A stretch of 64,000 bases of DNA, taken from NCBI GenBank assembly GCA_964539045.1, contig CAZIHW010000117.1, forward strand, positions 18,788-82,787. The letters run 5' to 3'. A program made the translations under genes and the position numbers. Shown here one piece after another: positions 52,437-61,047 of this stretch. Positions within the stretch are counted from its first letter, which is position 1; every line of letters begins with the position of its first letter. The notes beneath the pieces were generated by a model, which saw nothing but the letters and a program-made list of their open reading frames with translations, was not told the DNA's origin and ran no database searches. The stretch comes from UBA1227 sp964539045. Its GTDB lineage: Bacteria > Bacillota > Clostridia > Oscillospirales > Acutalibacteraceae.

Positions 52437-53144
52437 TTATAATTGGAATTCTTTAAAATCATCAAGTCTCAAAAGGATAGGTTCATTACCGGCAAATACA
52501 CCGACATCAATATCAATCCATGTCCCGGTTTTGATGATTTTACCTTTATATTCATCACCGTAACCCATGGTCGGAGTGTGACCGAAAATCGTGATAATAT
52601 CATCAAAATATTCGTCGTCAAGTTCAGGTCGCGCCCACAGAAGGTCATCGATTGTATACTGTGATAATTTTTTGTTTTTGTCAAAATTATTGAATCCTGA
52701 ATGAACAAGCAGAAAGTCGTTCTCACCAACGGTTATTGCTTCATAAAGCGGAGCATCATGAAGATAATCAATTATATCCGAAACCGTTTCAGGCGATTTT
52801 TTACCGAGTTCCCGCAGGGCAGTAAGCGTTACATTGCCTCCGTTTAACAAATAGTTGTTGAGCAGTCCTATTTTCTCACTTGACATAGCATTAATGCTTT
52901 CATCCGTAATTTCATCAAAAACAAATTCGCAGGATAAAAGCATGGCCTCGTGATTACCCAGAATGAGTTGAATATTGGGCTGTTCCAAAAGCCAGCAAAG
53001 TAATTCGACACCGCCGTCATGGGTCCTGTCTATTACATCGCCTATTATATACAGAAAATCCTCATCGGAAAATTCAGCATATTCGAGTAGCTTTTTAAAT
53101 TTTTCAAGCGGATAACCATGGAGATCCGATATTACGTAAGTCAT
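52437..53144 (-). CDS. Metallophosphoesterase (PP2A/ApaH-like serine/threonine phosphatase type)
   Basis: A calcineurin-like phosphoesterase of 235 residues from ATG 53144 behind GGTGAG. The metal motifs are in order: VISDLHG (DxH), YIIGDVIDRTHDGG (GDxxDR), LILGNHEAML (GNHE), LLVHSGF and IFGHTPTMGYG. The DLHG/GDVIDR pattern matches the bacterial serine/threonine phosphatase-like group (PrpA/PrpB-like). The physiological substrate is not known. It is a single gene with its own strong terminator. Confidence 0.92.
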   Translation of the reverse strand: MTYVISDLHGYPLEKFKKLLEYAEFSDEDFLYIIGDVIDRTHDGGVELLCWLLEQPNIQLILGNHEAMLLSCEFVFDEITDESINAMSSEKIGLLNNYLLNGGNVTLTALRELGKKSPETVSDIIDYLHDAPLYEAITVGENDFLLVHSGFNNFDKNKKLSQYTIDDLLWARPELDDEYFDDIITIFGHTPTMGYGDEYKGKIIKTGTWIDIDVGVFAGNEPILLRLDDFKEFQL

Positions 53145-53170
53145 AAAACTCACCACACCTTAAGTAAAGA

Positions 53171-53198
53171 GGGGTTATCGTTTGATAACCCCTTTTTT
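53171..53198. terminator. Terminator-like hairpin after tRNA-Thr
   Basis: GGGGTTATC and GATAACCCC form a perfect 9-bp stem. It lies just beyond the 3' end of the minus-strand tRNA; the minus-strand tail is TCTTTACTT. The plus-strand T-run is stronger and reaches the tRNA CCA end. Confidence 0.75.
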
Positions 53199-53274
53199 GG
53201 AGCTGGAGATGGGACTCGAACCCACGAACCTATTGATTACGAATCAATTGCGCTACCAACTGTGCCACTCCAGC
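53198..53274 (-). tRNA. tRNA-Thr (anticodon CGT)
   Basis: On the minus strand, the acceptor arms GCTGGAG and CTCCAGC, anticodon stem ATTGA/TCAAT with loop TTCGTAA (anticodon CGT, codon ACG), and T-arm GTGGG-TTCGAGT-CCCAT give a standard cloverleaf, with CCA encoded. The D stem (GCAC/GCGC) has one A-C mismatch. Confidence 0.94.
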
Positions 53275-53320
53275 ATAATAATTGCTTTTTTCATTGAATA
53301 TACTATTTACGAACATTACT

Positions 53321-53349
53321 ATTTTAAAAGACTGTGAGAGATTTTTCAA
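53321..53349 (-). promoter_or_regulatory. Promoter of tRNA-Thr
   Basis: On the minus strand TTGAAA (53349-53344) and TAAAAT (53326-53321) with a 17-base spacer, about 47 bases before the tRNA 5' end. Confidence 0.55.
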
Positions 53350-53362
53350 GAGCCATTTGCAA

Positions 53363-53391
53363 TTGACTTTAAATATTTACTATGGTAACAT
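53363..53391 (+). promoter_or_regulatory. Promoter of the lipoprotein gene
   Basis: TTGACT at 53363-53368 and TAACAT at 53386-53391 with a 17-base spacer. Confidence 0.55.
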
Positions 53392-53444
53392 AACTAGGTA
53401 AATATTTTATGGTTCTTACAGACTTTGTTTTAGGAGATTGCTTT

Positions 53445-54200
53445 ATGAAAAGATATATTTCTTTAGCGTTGATTCTTTGTATGCTTTTCTCATTTGCTGC
53501 ATGTAGCAATGATGATCCTACTATTGAAAACAACGAACCAAGCACGGTTTCAAATGGTTCAGGTGATAATAAGAGCCTTGAGATGTTCAAGGGAAAGCTT
53601 ATGGAACCGTATGCAAAAATGATAGCAAGCGGAAACTATATGTATGAAACAAGTGCAAACGATGAGACTGTATCTCTTGCTGTATACGGAGAAGATGTGC
53701 TTCTCACTCTTATTTATACAGCCGAAGACGGACAGCAGGCTTTCGTTAACTTCGTAAAGATGGACGGCAAATACTTTATTGCTTCTCCTTCTGAAAAGGT
53801 AAAGCAGGAAGTTGACGCTCAGACCATGGAGGAGAAGGCAAACTTCACTGAAAATGTAAACAAGGTAAGACTTGAGAACATTTTAAGCGGAACATACAAG
53901 GGAACACAGGAATTCACCGGTGATGACGGAGTAGCTTATACTTATGAAGAGTACTATGTTCCTCTTCTTCTCACAACATACAGATTCGTATTTACGGAGG
54001 ATGGAACACTTTCAAAGATCTGCACACAGGTAACAGGAAAAGACATGTACATGGCTGATATTAATTTCTATGAAACAAGTGCAGATGCTTTTAATGTTGT
54101 AAGATCTTTCCAGGATGCGGAATCCGTAAATGCCGGCGGTGCTACGGCAGCCCAGTCTCCGACACAGACCCCGACACAAGCTGCTACTCAGGCCCAGTAA
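53445..54200 (+). CDS. Hypothetical secreted lipoprotein
   Basis: A 251-residue protein from ATG 53445 behind TAGGAG, with a lipoprotein signal peptide (MLFSFAAC, C20). The mature part is mostly beta strands and polar residues (ASGNYMYETSANDETVSLAV, GEDVLLTLIYTAEDGQQAFV) and ends in a Gln/Thr/Ala/Pro-rich repeat tail (QSPTQTPTQAATQAQ). The beta-rich body resembles LolA/DUF-type lipoproteins in general shape, but no family is recognised. It is a single-gene unit with promoter and terminator. Confidence 0.8.
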   Translation: MKRYISLALILCMLFSFAACSNDDPTIENNEPSTVSNGSGDNKSLEMFKGKLMEPYAKMIASGNYMYETSANDETVSLAVYGEDVLLTLIYTAEDGQQAFVNFVKMDGKYFIASPSEKVKQEVDAQTMEEKANFTENVNKVRLENILSGTYKGTQEFTGDDGVAYTYEEYYVPLLLTTYRFVFTEDGTLSKICTQVTGKDMYMADINFYETSADAFNVVRSFQDAESVNAGGATAAQSPTQTPTQAATQAQ

Positions 54201-54232
54201 TTCAGGCCCGGTAATTTCAAGTGAATCTTAAG

Positions 54233-54259
54233 AGCACCTCGTGAATCGGGGTGCTTTTT
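54233..54259 (+). terminator. Terminator after the lipoprotein gene
   Basis: AGCACCTCG and CGGGGTGCT (9 bp, one G-U) around TGAAT, followed by TTTTT. Confidence 0.85.
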
Positions 54260-54293
54260 AGTCTCACCGTAAGCCTAATAAGGAGGAACCGGT

Positions 54294-55022
54294 ATGACAG
54301 TTTTGATAACAGGCGGAGCAGGCGGAATAGGAGCCGAACTCTGCAGGGAATTTGCAAAGTCCGGTTATAAGGTTGCCATAAACTATTACAAATCTGAAAG
54401 TGCGGCAAAGGCACTTGAAGAGGAAATTATATCAACGGGCGGATCTGCAAAAGCTTATAAGGCCGATGTTGCAAGTATTTCCGAAGTATCAAAAATGGTA
54501 GTTGATATTATGGCTGATTTGGGACATATAGATGTGTTGATAAATAATGCCGCTATAGCCTATCAGGGTCTTATAACCGATACAACCGATGCTATATATG
54601 ACAGAATAATGGATGTAAATGTCAAAGGCGCGTTCAATACTACAAAAGCTATATTGCCCGGCATGATAAACAGAAAGACCGGTACAATTATAAATGTATC
54701 ATCTATGTGGGGACAGGTCGGTGCCTCCTGCGAGGTTGTATACAGTGCTTCAAAGGCTGCACTTATAGGCTTTACAAAATCATTGGCAAAGGAAGTCGGT
54801 CCGTCGGGAATAAGGGTGAACTGTATAGCGCCCGGTATCGTTGATACCCCGATGAATGAAATGCATTCCGAGGATGTTATTCAGGAACTTTCGGATGAAA
54901 CGCCGCTTGAGAGAATAGGAACGCCGGCCGATGTTGCAAAATCGGCATTATTCCTGGCATCGGACGATGCATCCTTTATTACGGGACAGATTTTGGGTGT
55001 CAACGGAGGATTTATCATATGA
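54294..55022 (+). CDS. Short-chain dehydrogenase/reductase, FabG-like
   Basis: A 242-residue NAD(P)-dependent reductase. The cofactor motif is LITGGAGGIGAELCREFAKS at the N-terminus, followed by DVLINNAAIAYQG and the catalytic set: Ser in INVSSMWGQVG and Tyr/Lys in VYSASKAALIGF. The C-terminal APGIVDTPMNEM and FITGQILGVNGGF agree with 3-oxoacyl-ACP reductases. It is not in a fatty-acid cluster, so the substrate is uncertain. It overlaps the dUTPase gene by four bases. Confidence 0.9.
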   Translation: MTVLITGGAGGIGAELCREFAKSGYKVAINYYKSESAAKALEEEIISTGGSAKAYKADVASISEVSKMVVDIMADLGHIDVLINNAAIAYQGLITDTTDAIYDRIMDVNVKGAFNTTKAILPGMINRKTGTIINVSSMWGQVGASCEVVYSASKAALIGFTKSLAKEVGPSGIRVNCIAPGIVDTPMNEMHSEDVIQELSDETPLERIGTPADVAKSALFLASDDASFITGQILGVNGGFII

Positions 55023-55453
55023 AAAATATTAAGATTAAGTATTTTACGGACAAAATAGAGAAACTTCGCTACATAGACGGAAAATCGGATTGGATAGATT
55101 TGAGGTGTGCGGAGGATATAGAGATGGCAAAGGGGGAATGGAGACTTATCCCCTTAGGCGTGGCAATGCAGCTTCCGGAGGGATACGAGGCTCATGTTGT
55201 ACCCCGTTCTTCTACATATAAGAATTTCGGTCTGATACAGACAAACTCCATGGGTGTTATAGACGCTTCGTACTGTGGAGATAATGACCAATGGTATTGG
55301 CCTGCATATGCTTTGAGAGATACTAAGATAAAGGTAAATGATCGAATCTGTCAGTTCAGGATAGTTGAGAATCAACCGACCATAGAATTCTGCGAGGTTG
55401 AGCATCTTGACGGTGCTGACAGGGGTGGCTTCGGTTCCACGGGAAAGCAGTGA
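55019..55453 (+). CDS. dut: Deoxyuridine 5'-triphosphate nucleotidohydrolase (dUTPase)
   Basis: A trimeric dUTPase of 144 residues that keeps uracil out of DNA and supplies dUMP. The five family motifs can be followed: LRCAEDIEMAKGEWRLIPLG (1), HVVPRSSTYKNFGL (2), SMGVIDASYCGDND (3), NDRICQFRIVE (4) and DRGGFGSTGKQ (5). Its N-terminus is a little longer than the minimal enzyme. It starts within the stop of the SDR gene (ATGA). Confidence 0.93.
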   Translation: MKNIKIKYFTDKIEKLRYIDGKSDWIDLRCAEDIEMAKGEWRLIPLGVAMQLPEGYEAHVVPRSSTYKNFGLIQTNSMGVIDASYCGDNDQWYWPAYALRDTKIKVNDRICQFRIVENQPTIEFCEVEHLDGADRGGFGSTGKQ

Positions 55454-55521
55454 CAAATTTGCACCGCCGGGCTAAATATCCTACTTTTATAATTCGATGT
55501 TGAATATTTTGTAATTACATG

Positions 55522-55550
55522 TTGCATATAATGCCCCGGTATGCTAAAAT
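55522..55550 (+). promoter_or_regulatory. Candidate promoter of the lysine-riboswitch transcript
   Basis: TTGCAT at 55522-55527 and TAAAAT at 55545-55550 with a 17-base spacer; TATAAT at 55527-55532 is an alternative -10 without a good -35. Confidence 0.4.
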
Positions 55551-55575
55551 TCTACCGTAAAATATAAAAGTGTCT

Positions 55576-55737
55576 TGATAGAGGCGCGGGTTCCAATAGT
55601 AGTGCATCACAACCTGAACAAAGGGTGATATGCGAAAGGGGAATTCGCCGAAGCTTCAAGTGAATTGTTCTTTACTTGTTGCTGGGCCGCTGTAAAATAT
55701 GCAACGGACTGTCACTTTGTTAAGTGGAGAGCTGTCA
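55576..55737 (+). ncRNA. Lysine riboswitch (L-box)
   Basis: The conserved landmarks of the L-box appear in order: TGATAGAGGCGCGG, GGGTGA, GCGAAAGGGGAA, CGCCGAAGC, GGACTGTCAC and GTGGAGAGCTGTCA. The ends pair (TGATAG with CTGTCA) to form the P1 helix. Lysine binding would favour the terminator that follows and shut off the transporter gene. This region accounts for most of the 371-base gap before that gene. Confidence 0.93.
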
Positions 55738-55765
55738 TTACTTTGAAACCCTTTTTGGGGTAGTT

Positions 55766-55797
55766 AAGGTCGTGATAGTGTCACGACCTTTTTTGTT
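55766..55797 (+). terminator. Riboswitch-controlled terminator
   Basis: AAGGTCGTGA and TCACGACCTT form a perfect 10-bp stem with loop TAGTG and a T-run. It is the expression platform of the lysine riboswitch, 28 bases before the start codon. Confidence 0.92.
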
Positions 55798-55824
55798 TTG
55801 AAAATATTTTAGGAGGAAAACAAT

Positions 55825-57462
55825 ATGAAATTGAAGATTTCACAAATCCTTCCGATTGCCTTCATTATCGTGTTTGCGATTGCTTGCGCATTCACCGGAT
55901 CACCAATGTCTGCAACCGGAACATTGTGGGCACTTCTCCCACCGGTAATCGCTATCGGACTGGCCCTGGTTACTAAAGAAGTTTATTCATCATTGTTCAT
56001 AGGTATAGTAGTGGGAGGTTTGCTTGCAACAGGCTTTAATCCTGTACATACCGTGGATACCATTGTTACTGAAGGTCTTATTTCCGCTGTTTCAGGCACA
56101 GCAGGTATATTCTTGTTCCTTGTCGAACTCGGAATACTCGTTGCCCTTGTAAATAAAGCGGGTGGTTCTGCGGCCTTTGGTAAGTGGGCTCAGAAACATA
56201 TCAAGACTCGTGTCGGCGCTATGCTTGCCACATTTGCTCTCGGTGTGCTTATATTTATCGATGACTATTTCAACTGCCTTACAGTGGGTTCTGTTATGAG
56301 ACCTGTTACAGACGGTCATAAAATCTCACGTGCAAAGCTTGCATTCCTTATCGATGCAACAGCCGCACCGGTTTGTATGATAGCCCCGATTTCTTCCTGG
56401 GCTGCAGCAGTTTCTTCGACAGCCTCTGACCTTGGTATAAATGGTTTGAAGTTGTTTATAGAAGCTATCCCTTACAACTATTATTCACTTCTCACATTCA
56501 TATTTATTGTTGCTATTTCTCTTACCCAAATTGACTTCGGCGCAATGGCTATACATGAGAAAAATGCTAAAGAAAATGGTGACTTGTTTACAACAGGAGC
56601 CTTCAAGGGCGAAGAGGTAAAGATTGAAGAGACCAAGGGTAAGGTAATAGACCTTGTTCTTCCTATAGTTGTCCTCATTGCTACTTGTATCTTCTCACTT
56701 ATATATGTAGGACGCTCAATAGGTGATGAAGGATTCGCTTCCGCAAACTATGACCCATCAATCAGTTTCATTGATGCTTTTGCAAACACGGATGCAACTG
56801 TCGGTCTTCCTTGGGGCGGACTTGTGGCTCTTGTAATTGCTATAATCTATCTTGTAGCCAGAAGAGTTATCTCTTTCAAGGATGCTATGGATTGCATACC
56901 TAAGGGATTCAATGCAATGGTTCCTGCTATACTTATTCTCACATTCGCAACAGCACTTAAGAATATGACAGGTCTCCTTGAGGCAAGCACTTTCGTTGCT
57001 TCTGTTATGGAAGGTGCTGCAGCCGGACTTGCAAGCCTTCTTCCGGCAGTTATCTTTATCGTTGCCTGCCTTCTTGCTTTTGCAACAGGTACTTCATGGG
57101 GTACTTTCGGTATTCTCATTCCTATTGTTGTTGCTATATTCCCGGTTGAATCACCGCTCCTTATCATCGGCATCTCTGCTTGTCTCGCAGGTGCTGTATG
57201 CGGCGACCACTGCTCACCGATTTCAGATACTACCATCATGTCTTCTGCAGGTGCTCAGTGCGACCACATCAACCACGTACAGACACAGATACCATATGCT
57301 GTGCTTATAGCAGCTGTTTCCTTTGTATCCTATATCCTTGCAGGATTCATTCAGAATGCTGTAATCAACCTCATTATAGGTATTGTACTTATGCTTGCAG
57401 CAGTATTTGCTGTTAAGGCTATTACAGAAAAGAAAGCAGCTCCGAAAAAGGCTGAGAAATAA
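55825..57462 (+). CDS. lysW: NhaC-family transporter under lysine control (probable lysine transporter LysW)
   Basis: A 545-residue integral membrane protein with about twelve helices. Family features include GLALVTKEVYSSLFIGIVVG, LGVLIFIDDYFNCLTVGSVM, APVCMIAPISSWAAAVSS and AVCGDHCSPISDTTIMSSAG, the NhaC antiporter signature. The lysine riboswitch and terminator directly upstream indicate that it imports lysine; NhaC-type genes behind L-boxes have been described as LysW. The C-terminus is Lys/Ala-rich (EKKAAPKKAEK). Sodium-proton exchange remains the alternative function. Confidence 0.85.
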   Translation: MKLKISQILPIAFIIVFAIACAFTGSPMSATGTLWALLPPVIAIGLALVTKEVYSSLFIGIVVGGLLATGFNPVHTVDTIVTEGLISAVSGTAGIFLFLVELGILVALVNKAGGSAAFGKWAQKHIKTRVGAMLATFALGVLIFIDDYFNCLTVGSVMRPVTDGHKISRAKLAFLIDATAAPVCMIAPISSWAAAVSSTASDLGINGLKLFIEAIPYNYYSLLTFIFIVAISLTQIDFGAMAIHEKNAKENGDLFTTGAFKGEEVKIEETKGKVIDLVLPIVVLIATCIFSLIYVGRSIGDEGFASANYDPSISFIDAFANTDATVGLPWGGLVALVIAIIYLVARRVISFKDAMDCIPKGFNAMVPAILILTFATALKNMTGLLEASTFVASVMEGAAAGLASLLPAVIFIVACLLAFATGTSWGTFGILIPIVVAIFPVESPLLIIGISACLAGAVCGDHCSPISDTTIMSSAGAQCDHINHVQTQIPYAVLIAAVSFVSYILAGFIQNAVINLIIGIVLMLAAVFAVKAITEKKAAPKKAEK

Positions 57463-57495
57463 TTCGTAAGCAAGGCAATTCATAAAGTTATTTTA

Positions 57496-57530
57496 AAATC
57501 CCCGTCCGATAAGGACGGGGATTTTTTTAT
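57496..57530. terminator. Bidirectional terminator between lysW and the U32 gene
   Basis: AAATCCCCGTCC and GGACGGGGATTT around GATAA form a 12-bp stem with a T-run. The right end overlaps the stop codon of the minus-strand U32 gene. Confidence 0.93.
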
Positions 57531-59650
57531 TCTGCACCTCTGTAGTACAGGCCTCTGGTGAATTCCATTTTGGGTTCAAGTTCGTTTTCGTAAGCTTTGA
57601 TTACTCCTGACACCTTTTCTTTATCCTCTACAGAGAAGTATAAAAACAGAAAGTCTGTATTTTTTATCTCATCGAGATGATCAGCCATATATATAGGTCT
57701 TGAATTGAAGATTTCGCTGCAACCGTTGTTGCACATAACCGGGAACTTTATTCCTTTCCTGTCTGTGAGGCGTCGGCTTTGCTTACAGCTTTTACAGTCA
57801 GTGCCGTTCTTTATGGGGCAATTTCTGGTAAGCATCAATGGGAGTCTTCCGTATGCGACTATACCTCTCGGAAGTTTTCCTTTTAAGGAATTTATCTTTT
57901 CAAGTTCAAGCTCGGTAGATACAACCGCTGAATGTAGCCTTAAGCTGTCTTCCTTGTCAAAGGCTTCAAGTGAAAATGAATTATATGCATTGAGAGTAAA
58001 TCCTCCCATAACCTGCAATTTATGCTTTTTAGCAAGGGCTATACCGTCAAGAGTTCCGGCATAGGCGAATGCAGCCCCGTTTTCACGTGCGGTTTTTATC
58101 TTCTTATCGAGCTTTCCTGTATATCCATACAGGGACCTAGGTATTTCTATACCGAAGGGTATACCGATTTTTCTCAACCTGGAGAACTTGTCCTCGGGGG
58201 TATTCAATGGTACTACTATCGAAGTAATCTTATGATTTGTTCCTTCTTTGACAAGTTCTTCAAAGTCATTGGGAATCTGATTTACACTCTGAAAACGTAC
58301 CACTAAATTCTGTCTGTCTGCAGCAGATGAATCGGTTGACTTTATATGGTCTTCAAGGGACTCCGGATAGAACTGTGTAATATCATTAAACTCCTTGATG
58401 AAGGGTTCCGTTATCTTTTGCTCCAATGCGGCGAGTGCTCCTCTTCTGATGTTGTTGATTTCGGATATCGGTATATTGATACTCTCGTCTATATCTATAT
58501 CAGTCATCTTAACGTCAAAAGGCGTTCCGCCTGTTTTTTTCAATTGAGCACGTATGGTGGAGACCTCCGTACAGTGCTTTATAGACTTTTGTACCTTATA
58601 ATCAGAAGTCACAAATACCCTGATCTTGCCCGTTGAGGCTGATGCCATAAGAGGCTTGTGAAGTTCAGCCTTAAGTGACAAGCTTATGGGTATTGTCTGT
58701 GGTTCCTTCTCATATAAGTGGGAGAGCTTTCTAAGTACCGGAGCGGCGGCGGTGACATCTTCTTTTCCGCGTGTTCCGAACATGGACCGTCCCAATTCTC
58801 CCGTAAAATATCCGTCTGTAAAACCGGATCTGGAGAAAACTGCTTTGAGATCGGACATCATTTCCTGATTTGGTTTTCCCTGTTGTGCATTCTTACAGGC
58901 TGTCACCGCAGCAGCGACATATTCCGGACGTTTCATGCGGCCCTCTATCTTGAAAGAGGATATGCCGAGTTCCTCAAGCTCCGGAATATTGTCGATGAGA
59001 CAGAGGTCTTTGAGACTTAAATCATAACCTGTACCGCCGGGTGCGGAAAACGGAAGCCTGCAAGGCTGAGCGCAAAGACCTCTGTTGCCGCTCCGTCCGC
59101 CCAACATGCCGGATAGATAACATTGTCCGGAAACGCACATGCAAAGAGCACCGTGAATGAACATTTCCAGTTCTATTCCGGTGTTGTTTCTTATATCTTT
59201 TATCTCATCATATGATAGCTCACGGGGGAGCACAGCCCTTGAAAAACCCAGCTTTTCAAGTTCCCTGAATCCCGCCGCAGTTGAAACCGACATCTGTGTT
59301 GACGCGTGCATCGGCATAGAAGGTGCTACCTCTCTGACAAGCCGTGCTATGCCTAAGTCCTGTATAATAAATGCGTCTGCACCAAAGGCACAGCCGCATT
59401 TAATAAGCTCAAGTGAAGATGGAATTTCGGAATCTGAGATGAGGGTGTTCAGTGTTATATAGACCTTAACACCTCTGACATGACAGTACTCAATAGCCTG
59501 TTTCAGTTCACGGGCACTGAAATTCTCGGCATTTCTTCTGGCGTTAAAATTGCCTACGCCGAGATATACTGCATCTGCCCCGCATCTCACTGCGGCAGTA
59601 AGTGAATCCATACTTCCTGCCGGAGCCAAAATTTCAGCGTTTTTATTCAT
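57527..59650 (-). CDS. U32-family peptidase/RNA-hydroxylation-type protein
   Basis: A 707-residue protein of the U32 family, which includes collagenase-annotated proteins and the RlhA/TrhP enzymes for RNA hydroxylation. The N-terminal TIM-barrel-like part has EILAPAGSMDSLTAAVRCGA, VYITLNTLISDSEI and MHASTQMSVSTAAGF. The Cys-rich signature is FIHGALCMCVSGQCYLSGML then GGRSGNRGLCAQPCR. A C-terminal domain with CPIKNGTDCKSCKQSR is fused, making this the long form. It is upstream of no other gene on its strand but follows zapA, a common Clostridia pairing. Confidence 0.92.
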   Translation of the reverse strand: MNKNAEILAPAGSMDSLTAAVRCGADAVYLGVGNFNARRNAENFSARELKQAIEYCHVRGVKVYITLNTLISDSEIPSSLELIKCGCAFGADAFIIQDLGIARLVREVAPSMPMHASTQMSVSTAAGFRELEKLGFSRAVLPRELSYDEIKDIRNNTGIELEMFIHGALCMCVSGQCYLSGMLGGRSGNRGLCAQPCRLPFSAPGGTGYDLSLKDLCLIDNIPELEELGISSFKIEGRMKRPEYVAAAVTACKNAQQGKPNQEMMSDLKAVFSRSGFTDGYFTGELGRSMFGTRGKEDVTAAAPVLRKLSHLYEKEPQTIPISLSLKAELHKPLMASASTGKIRVFVTSDYKVQKSIKHCTEVSTIRAQLKKTGGTPFDVKMTDIDIDESINIPISEINNIRRGALAALEQKITEPFIKEFNDITQFYPESLEDHIKSTDSSAADRQNLVVRFQSVNQIPNDFEELVKEGTNHKITSIVVPLNTPEDKFSRLRKIGIPFGIEIPRSLYGYTGKLDKKIKTARENGAAFAYAGTLDGIALAKKHKLQVMGGFTLNAYNSFSLEAFDKEDSLRLHSAVVSTELELEKINSLKGKLPRGIVAYGRLPLMLTRNCPIKNGTDCKSCKQSRRLTDRKGIKFPVMCNNGCSEIFNSRPIYMADHLDEIKNTDFLFLYFSVEDKEKVSGVIKAYENELEPKMEFTRGLYYRGAE

Positions 59651-59689
59651 TATTTTTCAACTCTTATTTTCGAATCTGTTATAAATTCG

Positions 59690-60049
59690 CTAAAATGAAG
59701 TCATTTTTGAACCGTTACCGCGCAGTGCTTGTATCTCTTTGTTGAGACGCTCTACATCGCGGCGTGCAACTTCGGCCTCCATCTTATATCTTGCTGAATC
59801 TTCAAGATATTCTTTGATCTGGCTGCGAAGATTGTCTGCCGTATCGGAAGCTTTTTTTGCTACATCAGCGTAATCAAGGGAGGCGAGAATGGCAGCCTGA
59901 GTGATGGAAAGACGTGAGTTTTCGTGTACTATTTTAGAAAGTTTTTCATCAAGAGCATTACCGAGCTCCATTACGTATTTAGGATCGTCATCTGTAGTTA
60001 TAAAGTAATCATTACCGCAAATGCTGAGTTTAACTTTATTCTTTTCCAT
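59690..60049 (-). CDS. zapA: Cell division protein ZapA
   Basis: A small FtsZ-ring-associated protein of 119 residues. The N-terminal beta-hairpin region is KVKLSICGNDYFITTDDDPK followed by YVMELGNALDEKLS, then a coiled coil (about residues 60-112: DNLRSQIKEYLEDSARYKME). The longer coiled coil fits the Firmicutes ZapA type. It precedes the U32 gene on the same strand and lies beside the candidate 6S RNA, a neighbourhood also seen in proteobacteria. Confidence 0.92.
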   Translation of the reverse strand: MEKNKVKLSICGNDYFITTDDDPKYVMELGNALDEKLSKIVHENSRLSITQAAILASLDYADVAKKASDTADNLRSQIKEYLEDSARYKMEAEVARRDVERLNKEIQALRGNGSKMTSF

Positions 60050-60151
60050 AACCTTATACCCCTCTTAAAAAAATACTAATAAAAGTATATCACACCGATA
60101 ATATGAAATAAAGGGGTAATTAGTGAAATAAAGATGTAATTTATATAAAGC

Positions 60152-60303
60152 GACGGCGTTGTGATAGCAGCTATTCTGTGGACTTCCTATACGATAAAGC
60201 CACTGCTTATCTGCCTTCGCGGATATTAAGACTCTACATTAGTGTATGTAAATTGCTTAATAAATGCGAAGGACCAATCATGCCTGCACAACCCTGACTT
60301 TTT
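60152..60303 (+). ncRNA. ssrS: Candidate 6S RNA (structured non-coding RNA)
   Basis: This 152-base stretch fills most of a 317-base gap and has no open frame. GACGGCGTTGTG (60152-60163) pairs with CACAACCCTGAC (60287-60298), followed by TTTTT, forming the closing stem. A terminal arm is built by CCTTCGC/GCGAAGG, ATTAAG/CTTAAT and TACAT/ATGTA. Between the stems lies a large asymmetric bubble with a small GTGG/CCAC hairpin. This long rod with a central bubble, next to zapA, fits 6S RNA, the inhibitor of sigma-A polymerase. A weak -10 (TATATA) lies at 60142. The identity is not proven. Confidence 0.55.
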
Positions 60304-60306
60304 GAT

Positions 60307-60335
60307 TTGACATGGCTTTTTTGTTAACCTATAAT
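60307..60335 (+). promoter_or_regulatory. Perfect-consensus promoter of the nucleosidase gene
   Basis: TTGACA at 60307-60312 and TATAAT at 60330-60335 with a 17-base spacer, 31 bases before the start codon. Confidence 0.85.
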
Positions 60336-60366
60336 CTATTTTGTTGAAAAGAGGAGGACTTATCCC

Positions 60367-61047
60367 ATGAAAAAAATATTCGGTTTAATTTTCGCTGATG
60401 ATATGGAGTTTAAACCCTTTTCGGAATATGCATATGAAAACGGGGGAGAGCTTGTTGCAAAGACCCCGCAGAATGTTATTCGAATGGAAAAAGACGATAG
60501 CCTGATATATGGCATAGAGGGTGGAGTAGGAAAGGTGAACTGCGCTGTGGCAGCACTGGAGCTGATCCGTACATATCACGTAGATAAAATTATGAGTGCC
60601 GGACTTTCCGGTGCTGTTTCGGGCCTGGTCAAGGGGGATATAGTTGCCGGGGATTCTTATGTGGAATGTGACTTTGATATGACAGCTTTAAATTATCCGC
60701 TTGGAAAAAAGCCCGACGGAAGTTATATATACTATGCTCCTAAAGATATGTTAGATGTGGCTTTAAAAATAGACGGCATGAAGAGCGGGCGTGTTGGAAC
60801 CGGCGATTTCTTTCTTACCGATTCCGAAAAGAAAGCTTTGTACAAGGCGGAGTTCTCAGTGAATGCCTTTGATATGGAATCGGCTGCAATTGCAGCTGTT
60901 TGCGACAAGTATAAGATCCCTTTCATGTCCATCAGAAAAATATCCGATGACGCCGATGACGCTGCGACTGAATCCTACAGAGAAATAAATAATCTCTGTG
61001 AGAGGAACCTCACAGAGACTTTAATGGAAGTAATTGAGCTGCTATAA
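60367..61047 (+). CDS. mtnN: 5'-methylthioadenosine/S-adenosylhomocysteine nucleosidase-type protein
   Basis: A 226-residue purine nucleosidase of the PNP/UDP superfamily, which recycles MTA and SAH formed from SAM. Key features are EGGVGKVNCAVAALELI, the phosphate/ribose loop SAGLSGAVSGLVKGDIV, FDMESAAIAAVC (ribose-contact M170 and E171) and IRKISDDADDAA with catalytic D194. The length is normal. It has its own consensus promoter behind AGAGGAGG. Its last 38 bases overlap the end of the convergent spoIIE-like gene. Confidence 0.87.
   Translation: MKKIFGLIFADDMEFKPFSEYAYENGGELVAKTPQNVIRMEKDDSLIYGIEGGVGKVNCAVAALELIRTYHVDKIMSAGLSGAVSGLVKGDIVAGDSYVECDFDMTALNYPLGKKPDGSYIYYAPKDMLDVALKIDGMKSGRVGTGDFFLTDSEKKALYKAEFSVNAFDMESAAIAAVCDKYKIPFMSIRKISDDADDAATESYREINNLCERNLTETLMEVIELL

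Noticed and set aside
52405..52450. GATTGGATTTA direct repeat after the phosphoesterase gene
   Set aside because: Two short AT-rich copies 20-odd bases apart, partly within the 3' end of the gene; too simple to separate from chance.
55825..57462. Plain sodium-proton antiporter call
   Set aside because: The lysine riboswitch and its terminator directly upstream make lysine transport the better reading; the antiporter role is kept only as an alternative.
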